64,000 nt of DNA from Planosporangium flavigriseum (GCF_011947225.1 NZ_JAATVW010000018.1:1-64000); one strand, 5' to 3'; counted from the first letter of the stretch, positions 8,490-17,240 are shown. A program made the numbers and translations. Notes: a model not told the origin generated them from the letters alone.

Positions 8490-9446
8490 TTAGCGATCCT
8501 CACCGAACTTCGGCAGGTTGCTCAGCACCCACGTCGGGCGCCGGTGGCGCCCAGGCCCGCGCACCCCTTTTTCGGGCTCCGCGACGGGCGCCTCGGCCGT
8601 CTCCGCGACGGGCGCCTCGGCCGTCTCCGCGACGGGCGCCTCGGCCGTCTCCGCGACCCGCGCTGCCTCGGCCGTCCGCGCTACCCGGGCAACCTCCGCC
8701 GCCCAGTCCGCCTCAGCCACTCGCGCCGCCTCAGCCGCGTCCGCCATCCGGGCCGCCTCGGCCACGTTGGATACGTGCGGACGCTGCATAGGCAACTTGC
8801 CTGCGGCCCCCCATGGCCGCGACTCCTTGGAGGCCGAGAAGAAGTCACCGCCCTTGCGCCGAACATCGTCGGTGCCCCAGGCGCGCTCCCGCGGCACCTT
8901 CTCCAGGCGGGGGATGTGCTTGGCGCAGTGGATGTACGCCTCCTCGACCTCCACCACGACCCAGCGCTCCGGGTGGCGGCCGGGGACGTCATCGAAGTCC
9001 AGGTCCGCGTGCTCCGCCCGCATCACGTCGTCCTCGACGATCGCCGCGCGACCGTTGACGTGCAGGCCGATGACGCTGCGTACGAAGTCGACGAACAGCA
9101 ATCCGACGTGGGGGTTCTCGGTGATGTTGCCGAGGCTCGCCATCACTCCGTTACCGCGGTACTCGGGCCAGGCCAGTCGCTCGTCGTCGAGTACGCGCAC
9201 GAAGCCGGGCGGGCCAGCACGGAAAGTGTTGTCGCATTCACCGTTCGCATCGGAGGTCGCGACGAACATCATCTCCTGTTCGGCCACGAACTCGCGCATC
9301 TGCTCGTTCAGGCGGTCGAGCACCTGCTGGGAGTAGAAGCGTTGGGCCCGGTCAGCGGTGCCATATCGCTCCTGGAGCTCATGTTCGCTGGCAGAGCCGG
9401 GCCAAGTGTTCGTGTGGTCCACGACGCTCCTCTGGTCGGAGTACAT
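8490..9446 (-). CDS. PPOX (pyridoxamine-phosphate-oxidase-like) FMN-binding protein with Ala/Glu repeat tail
   Basis: The 318-residue protein starts at the ATG complementary to 9444-9446, chosen because ggagaag precedes it at good spacing. A longer frame upstream has no such site. Residues about 20-200 form a split-barrel flavin-binding domain typical of general-stress PPOX proteins (NTFRAGPPGFVRVLD, NPHVGLLFVDF, GLHVNGRAAIVED). Residues about 235-300 are low-complexity and charged, with three exact copies of an 8-residue unit (VAETAEAP) and diverged flanking units. The PPOX fold binds FMN or F420 and reduces small substrates; the substrate here is unknown. It is divergent from flavohemoglobin, which hints at shared redox or nitrosative-stress control. 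Confidence 0.8.
   Translation of the reverse strand: MYSDQRSVVDHTNTWPGSASEHELQERYGTADRAQRFYSQQVLDRLNEQMREFVAEQEMMFVATSDANGECDNTFRAGPPGFVRVLDDERLAWPEYRGNGVMASLGNITENPHVGLLFVDFVRSVIGLHVNGRAAIVEDDVMRAEHADLDFDDVPGRHPERWVVVEVEEAYIHCAKHIPRLEKVPRERAWGTDDVRRKGGDFFSASKESRPWGAAGKLPMQRPHVSNVAEAARMADAAEAARVAEADWAAEVARVARTAEAARVAETAEAPVAETAEAPVAETAEAPVAEPEKGVRGPGRHRRPTWVLSNLPKFGEDR
8581..8652. repeat. three exact 24-bp tandem repeats inside the PPOX gene
   Basis: Three identical 24-bp units (8581-8604, 8605-8628, 8629-8652) encode the repeated VAETAEAP octapeptide. The length is a multiple of three, so copy changes alter the tail length without frameshift. Confidence 0.92.
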
Positions 9447-9520
9447 GTCTTCTCCGGCCGCACGTCCTGCATGACCACGTGCACACCATCGCATACGAAA
9501 ATGGAAATTGCATGATCCAC

Positions 9521-9551
9521 ATGCGTCTGTCGCACACGTAGTGCGACGCAT
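9521..9551. promoter_or_regulatory. palindromic operator candidate between PPOX and flavohemoglobin genes
   Basis: In the 286-bp divergent intergenic region, GTCGCAC and GTGCGAC are perfect inverted arms around ACGTA, and the outer ATGCGT/GCAT bases extend the dyad if a 4-base insertion is allowed. The position suits a regulator acting on both genes. The regulator is unknown; NO-responsive factors are an obvious guess for flavohemoglobin. Confidence 0.5.
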
Positions 9552-9732
9552 TTGTAACGATCGTGCGCAGTCTTGGTTACGGCACGCACACGGACGCATG
9601 ACCACACCTCGCGGATCGCGTACGCGCCACGTCCAGACCGAGAGACGGAGCCCGACGCACCGAATCAGCTCCACCAGACCCGACCAACGCGCCACCCCCG
9701 CGCCGGGAGGGCCAATAGATCAAAGGACGTCG

Positions 9733-10845
9733 ATGTACAGTATGTCGCGGCTGCTGAAGGAGAGCTGGGCGCTGGTCGAGGAGCAGCAGGACAAGGTCGC
9801 CGGCTACTTCTACGCGCGGATGTTCCTGTCCAATCCTCAGCTTCGCGACCTGTTCCCGGTGCAGATGGACGTACAGCGGTCGCGCCTGCTCGGCGCGATC
9901 GTCAACGCCGTGCAGACCGTCGACGACCCCGAGCAGTTCAACGAGTACCTACGCTCGCTCGGCCGCGACCACCGCAAGTTCCACACCGAGCCCGAGCACT
10001 ACGAGACCGTCGGGCTCGCGCTGCTCGAGGCGCTGCGCACGTACGGCGGCGAGCGGTGGTCACCCGAGTACGACCAGGTCTGGCGCGACGCGTACGACCG
10101 GATCTCCCGGGCGATGATCCAGGGCGCCGCCGAGGACGCCGACAACCCGCCGTTCTGGTACGCGGAAGTGGTCAAGCACGAACGGCGCAGCCGCGACATC
10201 GCCGTCCTCACGTGCCAACCGCTGCAGCCCATCGAGTACGAGCCGGGCCAGTACCTCAGCGTCGAAACGCGGTACCAGCCCAGGCTGTGGCGCATGTACT
10301 CGTCCGCCAACGCGCAGCGCCCCGACAACACGATCGACTTCCACGTCCGCGCGATCGGCGCCGGCTGGGTCTCCAGCGCCCTCGTCCGCAAGGTCCAGAC
10401 CGGTGATCTGCTCCGGCTGGCCGCGCCGATGGGCTCCATGACGCTGGATCGCCAGTCCACCCGTGACATCGTCTTCGTCGCCGGGGGCACCGGCCTGGCC
10501 CCGATCAAGGCCCTGCTGGAGGAGTTGACCAAGTTCAACCGCAACCGGTGGGTGCACCTCTTCTTCGGTGCGAAGGACCGTGACGACCTGTACGACCTGC
10601 CGGCGCTGCAGGAGCTCGCCTCCCGCTACCCCTGGCTCCAGATCATCCCGGCGTGCAGCGACGACCCGGGCTTCGACGGAGAGCAGGGCGACGTCTCCGA
10701 CGTCATCACCCGCCACGGCCCGTGGGACAACCACGACTTCTTCGTCTCGGGCTCGCCCACGATGGTCAAGGCGACGATGCGTACGCTCGCGGGCCTGCAC
10801 GTCCCATCCGTACGCATCAAGTACGACGCGTTCGGCGACCTGTAG
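9733..10845 (+). CDS. flavohemoglobin / globin-FAD-NAD(P) reductase fusion
   Basis: The 370-residue protein starts at ATG 9733 with aaagga upstream. Residues 1-135 are a globin domain (YFYARMFLSNPQLRDLFP, proximal-His region DHRKFHTEPEHY). Residues about 145-250 are an FAD-binding barrel (PGQYLSVE, RMYSSAN). Residues about 255-370 are an NAD-binding domain (VFVAGGTGLAPIKALLEEL, FFVSGSPTMV). Flavohemoglobins convert NO and O2 to nitrate using NAD(P)H. The globin part is of the actinobacterial type rather than closest to E. coli Hmp, so I give no symbol. It ends 3 bp from the convergent deformylase fusion. Confidence 0.9.
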   Translation: MYSMSRLLKESWALVEEQQDKVAGYFYARMFLSNPQLRDLFPVQMDVQRSRLLGAIVNAVQTVDDPEQFNEYLRSLGRDHRKFHTEPEHYETVGLALLEALRTYGGERWSPEYDQVWRDAYDRISRAMIQGAAEDADNPPFWYAEVVKHERRSRDIAVLTCQPLQPIEYEPGQYLSVETRYQPRLWRMYSSANAQRPDNTIDFHVRAIGAGWVSSALVRKVQTGDLLRLAAPMGSMTLDRQSTRDIVFVAGGTGLAPIKALLEELTKFNRNRWVHLFFGAKDRDDLYDLPALQELASRYPWLQIIPACSDDPGFDGEQGDVSDVITRHGPWDNHDFFVSGSPTMVKATMRTLAGLHVPSVRIKYDAFGDL

Positions 10846-10848
10846 CGC

Positions 10849-12390
10849 TCAGTACCGCCACGGCTGGCCGGTCTCCTGGTACTTCTCCACCGGTACGAGC
10901 GGGGCTCCGGCCGGCATCCGGTCGACGTAGAGCCGCCCGTCCAGGTGATCGATCTCGTGCAGTACCAGCCGGGCGAGGCCGCGCTCGTACCGGTTGATCA
11001 TCGGCTTGCCGTTGGGCAGGGCACTCTCCACCTCGACCCAGAGCGGCCGCTCGACCATGCCCCGGACATCGAAGAACGACAGGCAGCCTTCGTACTGTTC
11101 GTCAAAGTCCAGCGAATCCTCGATCACCCGTGGGTTGAGCAGGATGATCGGCTGTGCCTCGGGGTCGGACGGGCGCACCACGGCGGCGGCCCAGCCGAGG
11201 TTGAGCTGCGGCGCGGCCAGCCCCATTCCCTTACTGAACGAGTGCAGCACGCCGACCCGGTCGAGCACGGCGAACAGCCGGGCCACCACGCCGCGCGCGA
11301 CTGGCTCCTGGCGGGGCAGGTCGAACGGCCGGGCGGGAGTCCGCAGTATCTCGGCGCCCCGCTGCACGATGCCGACCACCCGCATGCGGTCGCTGGCCCG
11401 CGGACCCCGGCGCGGTGGGCCAGCGATGGCCGGGCCCTCGGCCTCGGACCGGACCGGCACCCGGTACCGCCACTCCAGCCGGTACCGGGCATGCAGCAGC
11501 GGGGCGTCGGTGCTCCAGGAGAAGTACACCCGCTCCCCGACGACCTCCTGCTCGATCGGCGTACGTAGCGGCACGGCCTCAGCCGACAACGACGTCTCGA
11601 CGCCCCAGACGACGGGCCGGAGCGCGATCGGGAACGACAGCCGTACGTCCAGCTGGCGGGTTGGCAGCCGGACCGCGCGCTGGAACCACTGGCCCCACTT
11701 GTCGACACCGACCCGGTAGGCGTACTCGATCTGCGCCCGCTGCCCGGGGTAGAGCGGGAACCGGCCGTCGGCGTTCTCGAACAGCAGCCAGACTTCCTTG
11801 ATCGCGTCCCGGTCGGTCTTCGGCCGCCACTCCATCTCCTCGCCATCGGCCGACGCCCGCAGCCGAAGCTCGTCCCAGTTGAGCGGGTGGTCGCGGTAGT
11901 GGCGGTTGGAGACGTCGGGCTGCTGCGGGAACCGGTCGACGGCGATGCGGATCAGGTAGCGGGTGACCGGCTCCCTACCGGCGTTGTAGAGCGCCCTGCG
12001 CACGCGGCACAGGTACTCGCCGCCGAGATAGGCCAGCTCGGCGGTCTCCCGCTCGACGATCAGGCCGACGCCGGGCGGCAGCCACTGCTCGTGTACGCGC
12101 GGGTCCTGACGCATCGCCCTGGCCCGCGGCCGGGCGCCGGCACGTACCTGGTCGTACTCGCAGAACCGCTGCCAGATCGCGCCGTCGGCGTGCAGGACGG
12201 CCTCGGCCCGGCGGGCGAAGTCCTCGGTCGGGCGGTGCCGGCGCGCCTCCACGTGGCTGACGTAGGACGGGTCGAAGCCCATGGCTATCGCGAGGTGCTT
12301 CTTGGACATCCCCCGCTCGATCCGCCAGCGTCCCAGCTCAGCCGCGAACGCGTCGGAGGCCCGCTGTGCGGGCGAGTCGCCGGCGCTCAT
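10849..12390 (-). CDS. XRE-type HTH fused to a C-terminal peptide deformylase
   Basis: A single 513-residue frame. Residues about 16-70 form a lambda-repressor-like HTH (RGMSKKHLAIAMGFDPSYVS). Residues about 85-340 are a beta-rich middle region that I cannot assign; the composition (WRYRVPVRSE, LYPGQRAQIEYAY) suggests a ligand-binding fold. Residues about 345-513 are peptide deformylase with all three motifs: GMGLAAPQ (388-395), EGCLS with metal ligand C436, and HEIDH with ligands H478 and H482 and catalytic E479. Deformylases are normally stand-alone enzymes of about 180 residues that remove formyl groups from nascent proteins. A DNA-binding deformylase is unusual. It has its own start and lies convergent to flavohemoglobin. 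Confidence 0.88.
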   Translation of the reverse strand: MSAGDSPAQRASDAFAAELGRWRIERGMSKKHLAIAMGFDPSYVSHVEARRHRPTEDFARRAEAVLHADGAIWQRFCEYDQVRAGARPRARAMRQDPRVHEQWLPPGVGLIVERETAELAYLGGEYLCRVRRALYNAGREPVTRYLIRIAVDRFPQQPDVSNRHYRDHPLNWDELRLRASADGEEMEWRPKTDRDAIKEVWLLFENADGRFPLYPGQRAQIEYAYRVGVDKWGQWFQRAVRLPTRQLDVRLSFPIALRPVVWGVETSLSAEAVPLRTPIEQEVVGERVYFSWSTDAPLLHARYRLEWRYRVPVRSEAEGPAIAGPPRRGPRASDRMRVVGIVQRGAEILRTPARPFDLPRQEPVARGVVARLFAVLDRVGVLHSFSKGMGLAAPQLNLGWAAAVVRPSDPEAQPIILLNPRVIEDSLDFDEQYEGCLSFFDVRGMVERPLWVEVESALPNGKPMINRYERGLARLVLHEIDHLDGRLYVDRMPAGAPLVPVEKYQETGQPWRY

Positions 12391-12560
12391 CCGCTTCCAG
12401 CCCCCGCGGTATCGAGTACGTACGTGGCACCAGTCTCACCGCCAGCGGAGGTCACCCCGGTGAGGCGACGCAATACCGACAGAGCGCTTGACCCATCACC
12501 ATCCATCGATGTATTCTGAACGGTCTGCCCGCTTGACCCTGTCCCCTCCGCCACATTACG

Positions 12561-12576
12561 GTTAGGCTTGCCTAAC
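12561..12576. promoter_or_regulatory. iron box (IdeR/DmdR/DtxR-type operator)
   Basis: The perfect palindrome gttaggcttgcctaac matches the core of the DtxR/IdeR-family iron box (TTAGGTTAGSCTAACCTAA). A half-site ttaggcaac follows at 12599. It lies 50 bp before the leader ORF and FhuF-like gene, so transcription should be repressed by iron-loaded regulator. Confidence 0.85.
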
Positions 12577-12625
12577 TTGCGCTATCGTGGCGCTTGACTT
12601 AGGCAACGGGGGGTAAAGGAGCACA

Positions 12626-12676
12626 GTGGCAGGCAACTGCGGGATCACCCGCCACCTGGTCGGTGGCGCCCGGTGA
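12626..12676 (+). CDS. 16-residue leader ORF translationally coupled to the FhuF-like gene
   Basis: The GTG at 12626 follows a good ribosome-binding site (aaaggagcaca). The frame encodes MAGNCGITRHLVGGAR and stops at TGA 12674-12676, overlapping the GTG start of the FhuF-like gene (GTGA). The FhuF-like GTG has no good site of its own, so its translation probably depends on ribosomes ending this leader. Confidence 0.55.
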   Translation: MAGNCGITRHLVGGAR

Positions 12677-13458
12677 CGGCTGCCTGCAGGACCGCGACTC
12701 TCGCGCCGCTGACGTCGGTCCTTGACGCCCTGACCGCGATGGACGGGCACTACCCGGTACACGGCCTGGTCCCCGGCCTCTACGTGGCCGACCGGGCCGG
12801 CTGGACACCAGCGACCGAGATCATCCACGGCGACGCGTTCGACGACATGCTCGAAGCCGCCGGCCGGCGCTGGAACACCTCCCCGCACGTCGCCGCCGCC
12901 CTGGCGTGGAAGTGCTACTCGTACTGGACCTCGCTGCCCGCCCTGCTCGGCTACGCGACGGCCCGCCGGGTGCCGTTGCTGGAGCCCGACAAGGTCCTGG
13001 TCCGGTACGACGACCGCAAACCCTTTCTGCGCGCCGGCCTGACCGACCCGAAGATCGCCATCCTGCCCGGCGACCCGCTCGCAGCAGCCGACCTGCCCGG
13101 CGTACAGGTGGTCGCCGACGAGACGGCGCTACTCCAAACGCTGCGCTCCTCCCTGGTCGACGCCCACCTCGGGCCGGTCGTGGACCGGATGCACACCCGG
13201 TTGCACCTCGGCGCCCGCACCCTCTGGGGTTCACTCGCCTCCGGCGTGGCCCACGGCATCTCCCGCGCTGCGGACGTGCTGCCCGGGTCGGCCCTGGACG
13301 CGGCCAACACGCTCCTGGACACCCTCGGCCTGACCGATCTGGTGGATCTGACGCCGGCCGAGTCGGGCCGTCTCGAGGTGCGCCGGCGCACGTGCTGTCT
13401 CGCCTTCGCCCTGCCGGAGCCCCAGATCTGCCGCGGCTGCGTGATCAACAAATCTTGA
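12673..13458 (+). CDS. FhuF-like ferric siderophore reductase, [2Fe-2S] C-terminus
   Basis: A 261-residue protein ending in the FhuF cysteine motif: C241-C242, ten residues, C253-x2-C256 (RTCCLAF, QICRGC). In E. coli FhuF this CC-x10-CxxC set binds an unusual [2Fe-2S] cluster that reduces ferric hydroxamate siderophores in the cytoplasm. The N-terminal two thirds are the poorly conserved FhuF-like domain (HVAAALAWKCYSYWTSLPAL). The upstream iron box at 12561 fits an iron-starvation gene. No transporter or siderophore synthesis genes are adjacent. The start is GTG 12673, coupled to the leader ORF. Confidence 0.85.
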   Translation: MTAACRTATLAPLTSVLDALTAMDGHYPVHGLVPGLYVADRAGWTPATEIIHGDAFDDMLEAAGRRWNTSPHVAAALAWKCYSYWTSLPALLGYATARRVPLLEPDKVLVRYDDRKPFLRAGLTDPKIAILPGDPLAAADLPGVQVVADETALLQTLRSSLVDAHLGPVVDRMHTRLHLGARTLWGSLASGVAHGISRAADVLPGSALDAANTLLDTLGLTDLVDLTPAESGRLEVRRRTCCLAFALPEPQICRGCVINKS

Positions 13459-13578
13459 CGGGTACCCTCACGGCGCGGTGTTTATCCGCGCTGCCCGGCC
13501 GGGTAGCCACATCCTCGACCAGGGATTCGCGAGCGTCGGTCCCACCAGTAAGTTGACCTTAGCGCCCGTCCGCGGGGG

Positions 13579-14478
13579 GTGAACGTGCTCAACTCCGGCA
13601 AGACCAGGCAGGTCCGGAAGGTGCAACTAGGTGATCACCTCTGCCTGCCGTTCTCCAGCGACGACGAGCAACGTGAGGTGCTGACCACCTACATCGTCGA
13701 CGGCCTGGCCCGGGGTGAGCGCGTCATCTACTACGCCGACCAGACCGGCCCGGACGTGATCGGCTCCTGGCTAGCCGACAGCGGGATCGAGGTCAACCGG
13801 GTGGTCGACGAGGGCCACCTGGAGATCCGCTCGGTCGACGACGGTTACCTCTTCGGCGGCCGGTTCGAACCTGACGTCGTGATCACGACGCTGTGGGTGG
13901 AGGTACGGCAGGCGCGCGACGCCGGGTACCCGGGGCTGCGCATCAGCGGCGAGATGACCTCGGAACTGCGGCCGGTCGCGGACGAGCGATCCCTTCTGGA
14001 GTTCGAGCACCGGCTGTCGCGGGTCTTCCACTCCCGCGAACTGGCCGCGATCTGCCAGTACGACCAGCGGCTGTTCAACGAGGCCGCGGTCACCGGCATG
14101 ATCTCCTGCCACCCGCAGGTGGTGCAGATCGACCCGCTGCACGATGACCGCCGGCTGCGCATCGTCCCGACCTACGCGCCGCGTGGCTTACGGATCGTCG
14201 GTACGGTCGACGTGATGACCGTCGGTGCCCTGACCACCACGCTGCGCCTCGCAACGCGCTGGCCGGACCAAAACATTCACCTGAATCTGAGTGAACTCGA
14301 ATTTATCGACGTCGCCGGGGTACGAGCGATCGTGCGGATCGCCGCGGGTCTCGAACCGGGGCGGTCCCTCATCGTCGAGCAACTCGCCCTGGGACTACGC
14401 AAAGTGTTCGAAGTCATCGGCTGGGACCGCACGCCCGGACTGCGCTTCGCCGAGGGGCCTGAGGAGGTGGGTTCGTGA
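13579..14478 (+). CDS. MEDS-STAS protein (sensory anti-sigma-factor antagonist)
   Basis: A 299-residue protein from GTG 13579. Residues about 15-175 are a MEDS (DcmR-type sensory) domain: GDHLCLPFSSDDEQRE, DGLARGERVIYYAD, GEMTSELRP. Residues about 195-295 are a STAS domain (RIVGTVDVMTVGAL, LNLSELEFIDVAGVRAIV). The phosphorylatable Ser/Thr usual after the Asp is replaced (IDVAGV), so switching by phosphorylation may be lost. STAS proteins free sigma factors by binding anti-sigma kinases; MEDS domains are thought to sense small molecules. Its stop overlaps the next gene start by 4 bp, so both act together. Confidence 0.85.
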   Translation: MNVLNSGKTRQVRKVQLGDHLCLPFSSDDEQREVLTTYIVDGLARGERVIYYADQTGPDVIGSWLADSGIEVNRVVDEGHLEIRSVDDGYLFGGRFEPDVVITTLWVEVRQARDAGYPGLRISGEMTSELRPVADERSLLEFEHRLSRVFHSRELAAICQYDQRLFNEAAVTGMISCHPQVVQIDPLHDDRRLRIVPTYAPRGLRIVGTVDVMTVGALTTTLRLATRWPDQNIHLNLSELEFIDVAGVRAIVRIAAGLEPGRSLIVEQLALGLRKVFEVIGWDRTPGLRFAEGPEEVGS

Positions 14479-15395
14479 CCGGCCCCTTCCTGGTTCACCA
14501 GGCGCTCATCTACCGCGACGCCCAGCAGTTCCTGGCCGCGGTGCTCCCCTTCATCACCGAAGGCCTGGGCCGCGGCGAGCCCGTGCTCGCCGTCGCCACC
14601 GAAGCCAACTGCGGACTGCTGCGCGACGAGTTGGGCAAGTACGCCGCGGACGTGCAGTTTGTCGAGCCGACGCGGTGGTACGACTCCCCCGGCCGCGCGC
14701 TGGCCACCTGCCACCGGTACGTGCACGAGCGACGCAACGGCCACAACCAGGTACGCGTCGTCGGTGAGCCGACCTGGGCCGGGCTGGACCCGCTCGAGAC
14801 AGCCGGGTGGAAACGGTTCGAGGCGAGCCTCAACATCGCCCTGGCCGCCGCCCCGGCCTGGCTGCTCTGCTCGTACGACGAGCGCGTGGTGGCGCCAGGG
14901 GTGATCGCCGACGCGCGGCGCACCCACCCGGAGCTCAGCGGCGGCGGGAAGTCCGCCGAGTACAGCAACCCGGCGGGGTTCTGCTCAGAACTCCAGACGC
15001 CGCTGGAGCCCGCGCCCGAGGGGTCGTACGCGGCGCTGAACTTCGACGGCGACCCGGCACCGGTCCGCCGGTTCGTCGTCGCGGAGGCGGCGCGGCTCGG
15101 ACTGCCGATCGGGTGCCTCGACGACCTGATCCTCGCGGTCAACGAGGTGGCGACGAACGCGATCCGGCACGGCGCCGGCAGCGGCCGGGTACAGGTGTGG
15201 CGCGACGAGCGGTACCTGATCTGCGAGGTGTTCGACGCCGGCCAGGCCACTGAGGGGCTGTTCAACATGGTGCCGCCCCGGCCCGACAGCGAGGGCGGCC
15301 ACGGAATGTGGATCACCCGTCAGCTGTGCGACCTGGTCGAGATCCGCTCGCTCCCCAACGGGACGACGATCCGCCTGTACACCCGCTACTCCTGA
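14475..15395 (+). CDS. MEDS-ATPase protein (sensory anti-sigma factor kinase, RsbW-like)
   Basis: A 306-residue protein whose GTG start overlaps the stop of the MEDS-STAS gene (GTGA). Residues 1-160 are a MEDS domain (LPFITEGLGRGEPVLAV, LLCSYDERVV). Residues about 185-300 are a HATPase_c_2 domain of the RsbW/SpoIIAB type: N-box DDLILAVNEVATNAIRHG, then VFDAG and GGHGMWITRQLCD. It should bind and inhibit a sigma factor and contact the STAS partner encoded upstream. No sigma factor gene is adjacent. Fusing the same sensory domain to both halves of a partner switch suggests that both sense the same signal. Confidence 0.87.
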   Translation: MTGPFLVHQALIYRDAQQFLAAVLPFITEGLGRGEPVLAVATEANCGLLRDELGKYAADVQFVEPTRWYDSPGRALATCHRYVHERRNGHNQVRVVGEPTWAGLDPLETAGWKRFEASLNIALAAAPAWLLCSYDERVVAPGVIADARRTHPELSGGGKSAEYSNPAGFCSELQTPLEPAPEGSYAALNFDGDPAPVRRFVVAEAARLGLPIGCLDDLILAVNEVATNAIRHGAGSGRVQVWRDERYLICEVFDAGQATEGLFNMVPPRPDSEGGHGMWITRQLCDLVEIRSLPNGTTIRLYTRYS

Positions 15396-15398
15396 TCG

Positions 15399-17240
15399 TC
15401 AGGCGCTGGGCACGTGCCAGATCCACACGTCCTCGACGCGCCGGCCGGGCCCGAGAATCTGCTCGGCGTTCGCCCGCACGGTGTCCGCGTTCGGCGCGTC
15501 GTCGGTCAGCAGCAGTAGATCCGTGCGCCAGCTGCGCAACTGGCCGAGGCAGTACTCCCGCTCCTGGTCGTTCACCTGGGCCGGGTCGCGGCGGGCGGAG
15601 AGCACCTGGCGTACGTAGTACGAGCCCGGCCCGAAGACGGCCCGTTTGTCGGGGCGAGCCGGGTCGGGGCCCAGGAAGTACCCGCTGAGGACCTTGAACC
15701 GCAGGCCCTGCTCGGCCTGCCACTGCAGGCTGTTCACGTCGCTGTGCCAGCCGAACGGCAGCACGCCGACGGTGCCGCCGTCCGGAACATGATCACGCCA
15801 GGCCCCGGAGGTGAAGAACCGGGGCGCCGGCTGGCGCGGCGAGACCGTGAGCGGGGTCGGCGCGATCGGCAGGAGCGCCACGACGAGCGCGCCGACGCCC
15901 AGGACCCGGACGGGGTTCCAGAACCGGCGGGCCCTGGTGAGAAGGTCGCCGCCGGCGACGTCGTCCCGCGGACCACCGTTGATCACCATCGAGTCGACGA
16001 AGAGCGCCAGCAGCACGCCCACGACCGGAATGACGACCAGCGAAAGCCGGGTCGGCACGACGCTGTCGAACAGCGGTAGATCGACCAACATCTGCCACGG
16101 CCCCGCGGTCTCGGTCTTCTCGCCGCCGACCACCACGTACTGGCCGAGGGACAGCAGCGCGAACACCGTCCCCGTCACGGCGAGGGCCCGCACGGCGGCA
16201 CTGCGCCACAGCGCCGCGACGATGATGGCCAGCAGGGCGACGAGGCCCCACCCGTAGAACGTGTTCTGCTCGGACACGCCCTGAGCCAACTGCTCCGCGC
16301 CGGCCTTGCTGCCCGCGAGCGACTGTTGCGCGTACGCGACGTACGAGGCCAGGTCGGTGTTGTACTCGAGCACCCACTCCGGCAGGCCGTGGTAGCTCTG
16401 CGGGCCGAAGAACTGCCGGTAGAGCGGGTAGGCCACGACCACCGACACGGCGACCGTGGTCACCGCCAGGCTCAGCAGGGCGTTGGGCAGCAAGGGGTTG
16501 ATCACGTTCCAGCGCTGAGCCCAGTAGGCGAGGACGAAAACCCCGAGGGCGAGCGCCGCGAGGAGCAGGACCTCCTCGTTGATGAAGATCTGGTACGTGA
16601 CGAGCCCGGCCAACAGCAGCCCGGTACGGACGGGGCGGCCCGGCTTCCGCAGGCCCAGCACGACGAGCACGATGAACGGCAACACGAACTGGGCGACGAC
16701 GTTCGGGTGGCCGGTGCCCTGACCGAGCATCCCGGGCGCGAAGGCGCAGAACGCCCCGCCCACGAACGCGGCGATCCGCGATGCGACGACGCGCCGCGAC
16801 AGCACGTGGTACCACGCCAGGGCCGTACCGAAGAACGCCCCCGTCAACATGACCCGGAACGCCACCGGCGCGCCGAACAGGGCGGTCACCGGCGCCAACG
16901 GCAGCGTGAGGCCCCAGGTCGACGTGTTGGCCATCAGGTTGACCCCGAACGGGGCGTTGATCAGTCCGGTGAAGAAAGGGTCGGACAGGTGCCTGATGGT
17001 GTGGACGGCGTTGGTCAGCATCCACTCGAACTGGACCTGGTCCTGCCGGTTCTCCTCCAGCATCACGCTGGTCGGGTGTAGCCAGAGCCGGATGGTGACG
17101 CCGAACGCCACCAGTGCGTACCCGATAGCCGCCAGCCAGTCACCGCGACGCGTGTCACGCGCGGACTCTGACGGCGCGCGGACTCGGACGTCGGTAGCCC
17201 GGGGAGAGTCGCGCAGCAGGCTGACATGGTCGGTCGTCAT
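15399..17240 (-). CDS. polytopic membrane protein, GT-C-like
   Basis: A 613-residue membrane protein with about 11-12 hydrophobic segments between residues 32 and 455 and a soluble C-terminal part of about 150 residues facing outside. The long first loop (DPFFTGLINAPFGVNLMANT) and overall plan resemble GT-C glycosyltransferases that use lipid-linked sugars, but I do not see a decisive acidic motif, so the enzyme class is inferred only. The C-terminal part (VGVLPFGWHSDVNSLQWQAEQG, within YVRQVLSARRD context) is typical of actinobacterial homologues of unknown function. It ends 3 bp after the convergent MEDS-ATPase gene. Confidence 0.7.
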   Translation of the reverse strand: MTTDHVSLLRDSPRATDVRVRAPSESARDTRRGDWLAAIGYALVAFGVTIRLWLHPTSVMLEENRQDQVQFEWMLTNAVHTIRHLSDPFFTGLINAPFGVNLMANTSTWGLTLPLAPVTALFGAPVAFRVMLTGAFFGTALAWYHVLSRRVVASRIAAFVGGAFCAFAPGMLGQGTGHPNVVAQFVLPFIVLVVLGLRKPGRPVRTGLLLAGLVTYQIFINEEVLLLAALALGVFVLAYWAQRWNVINPLLPNALLSLAVTTVAVSVVVAYPLYRQFFGPQSYHGLPEWVLEYNTDLASYVAYAQQSLAGSKAGAEQLAQGVSEQNTFYGWGLVALLAIIVAALWRSAAVRALAVTGTVFALLSLGQYVVVGGEKTETAGPWQMLVDLPLFDSVVPTRLSLVVIPVVGVLLALFVDSMVINGGPRDDVAGGDLLTRARRFWNPVRVLGVGALVVALLPIAPTPLTVSPRQPAPRFFTSGAWRDHVPDGGTVGVLPFGWHSDVNSLQWQAEQGLRFKVLSGYFLGPDPARPDKRAVFGPGSYYVRQVLSARRDPAQVNDQEREYCLGQLRSWRTDLLLLTDDAPNADTVRANAEQILGPGRRVEDVWIWHVPSA

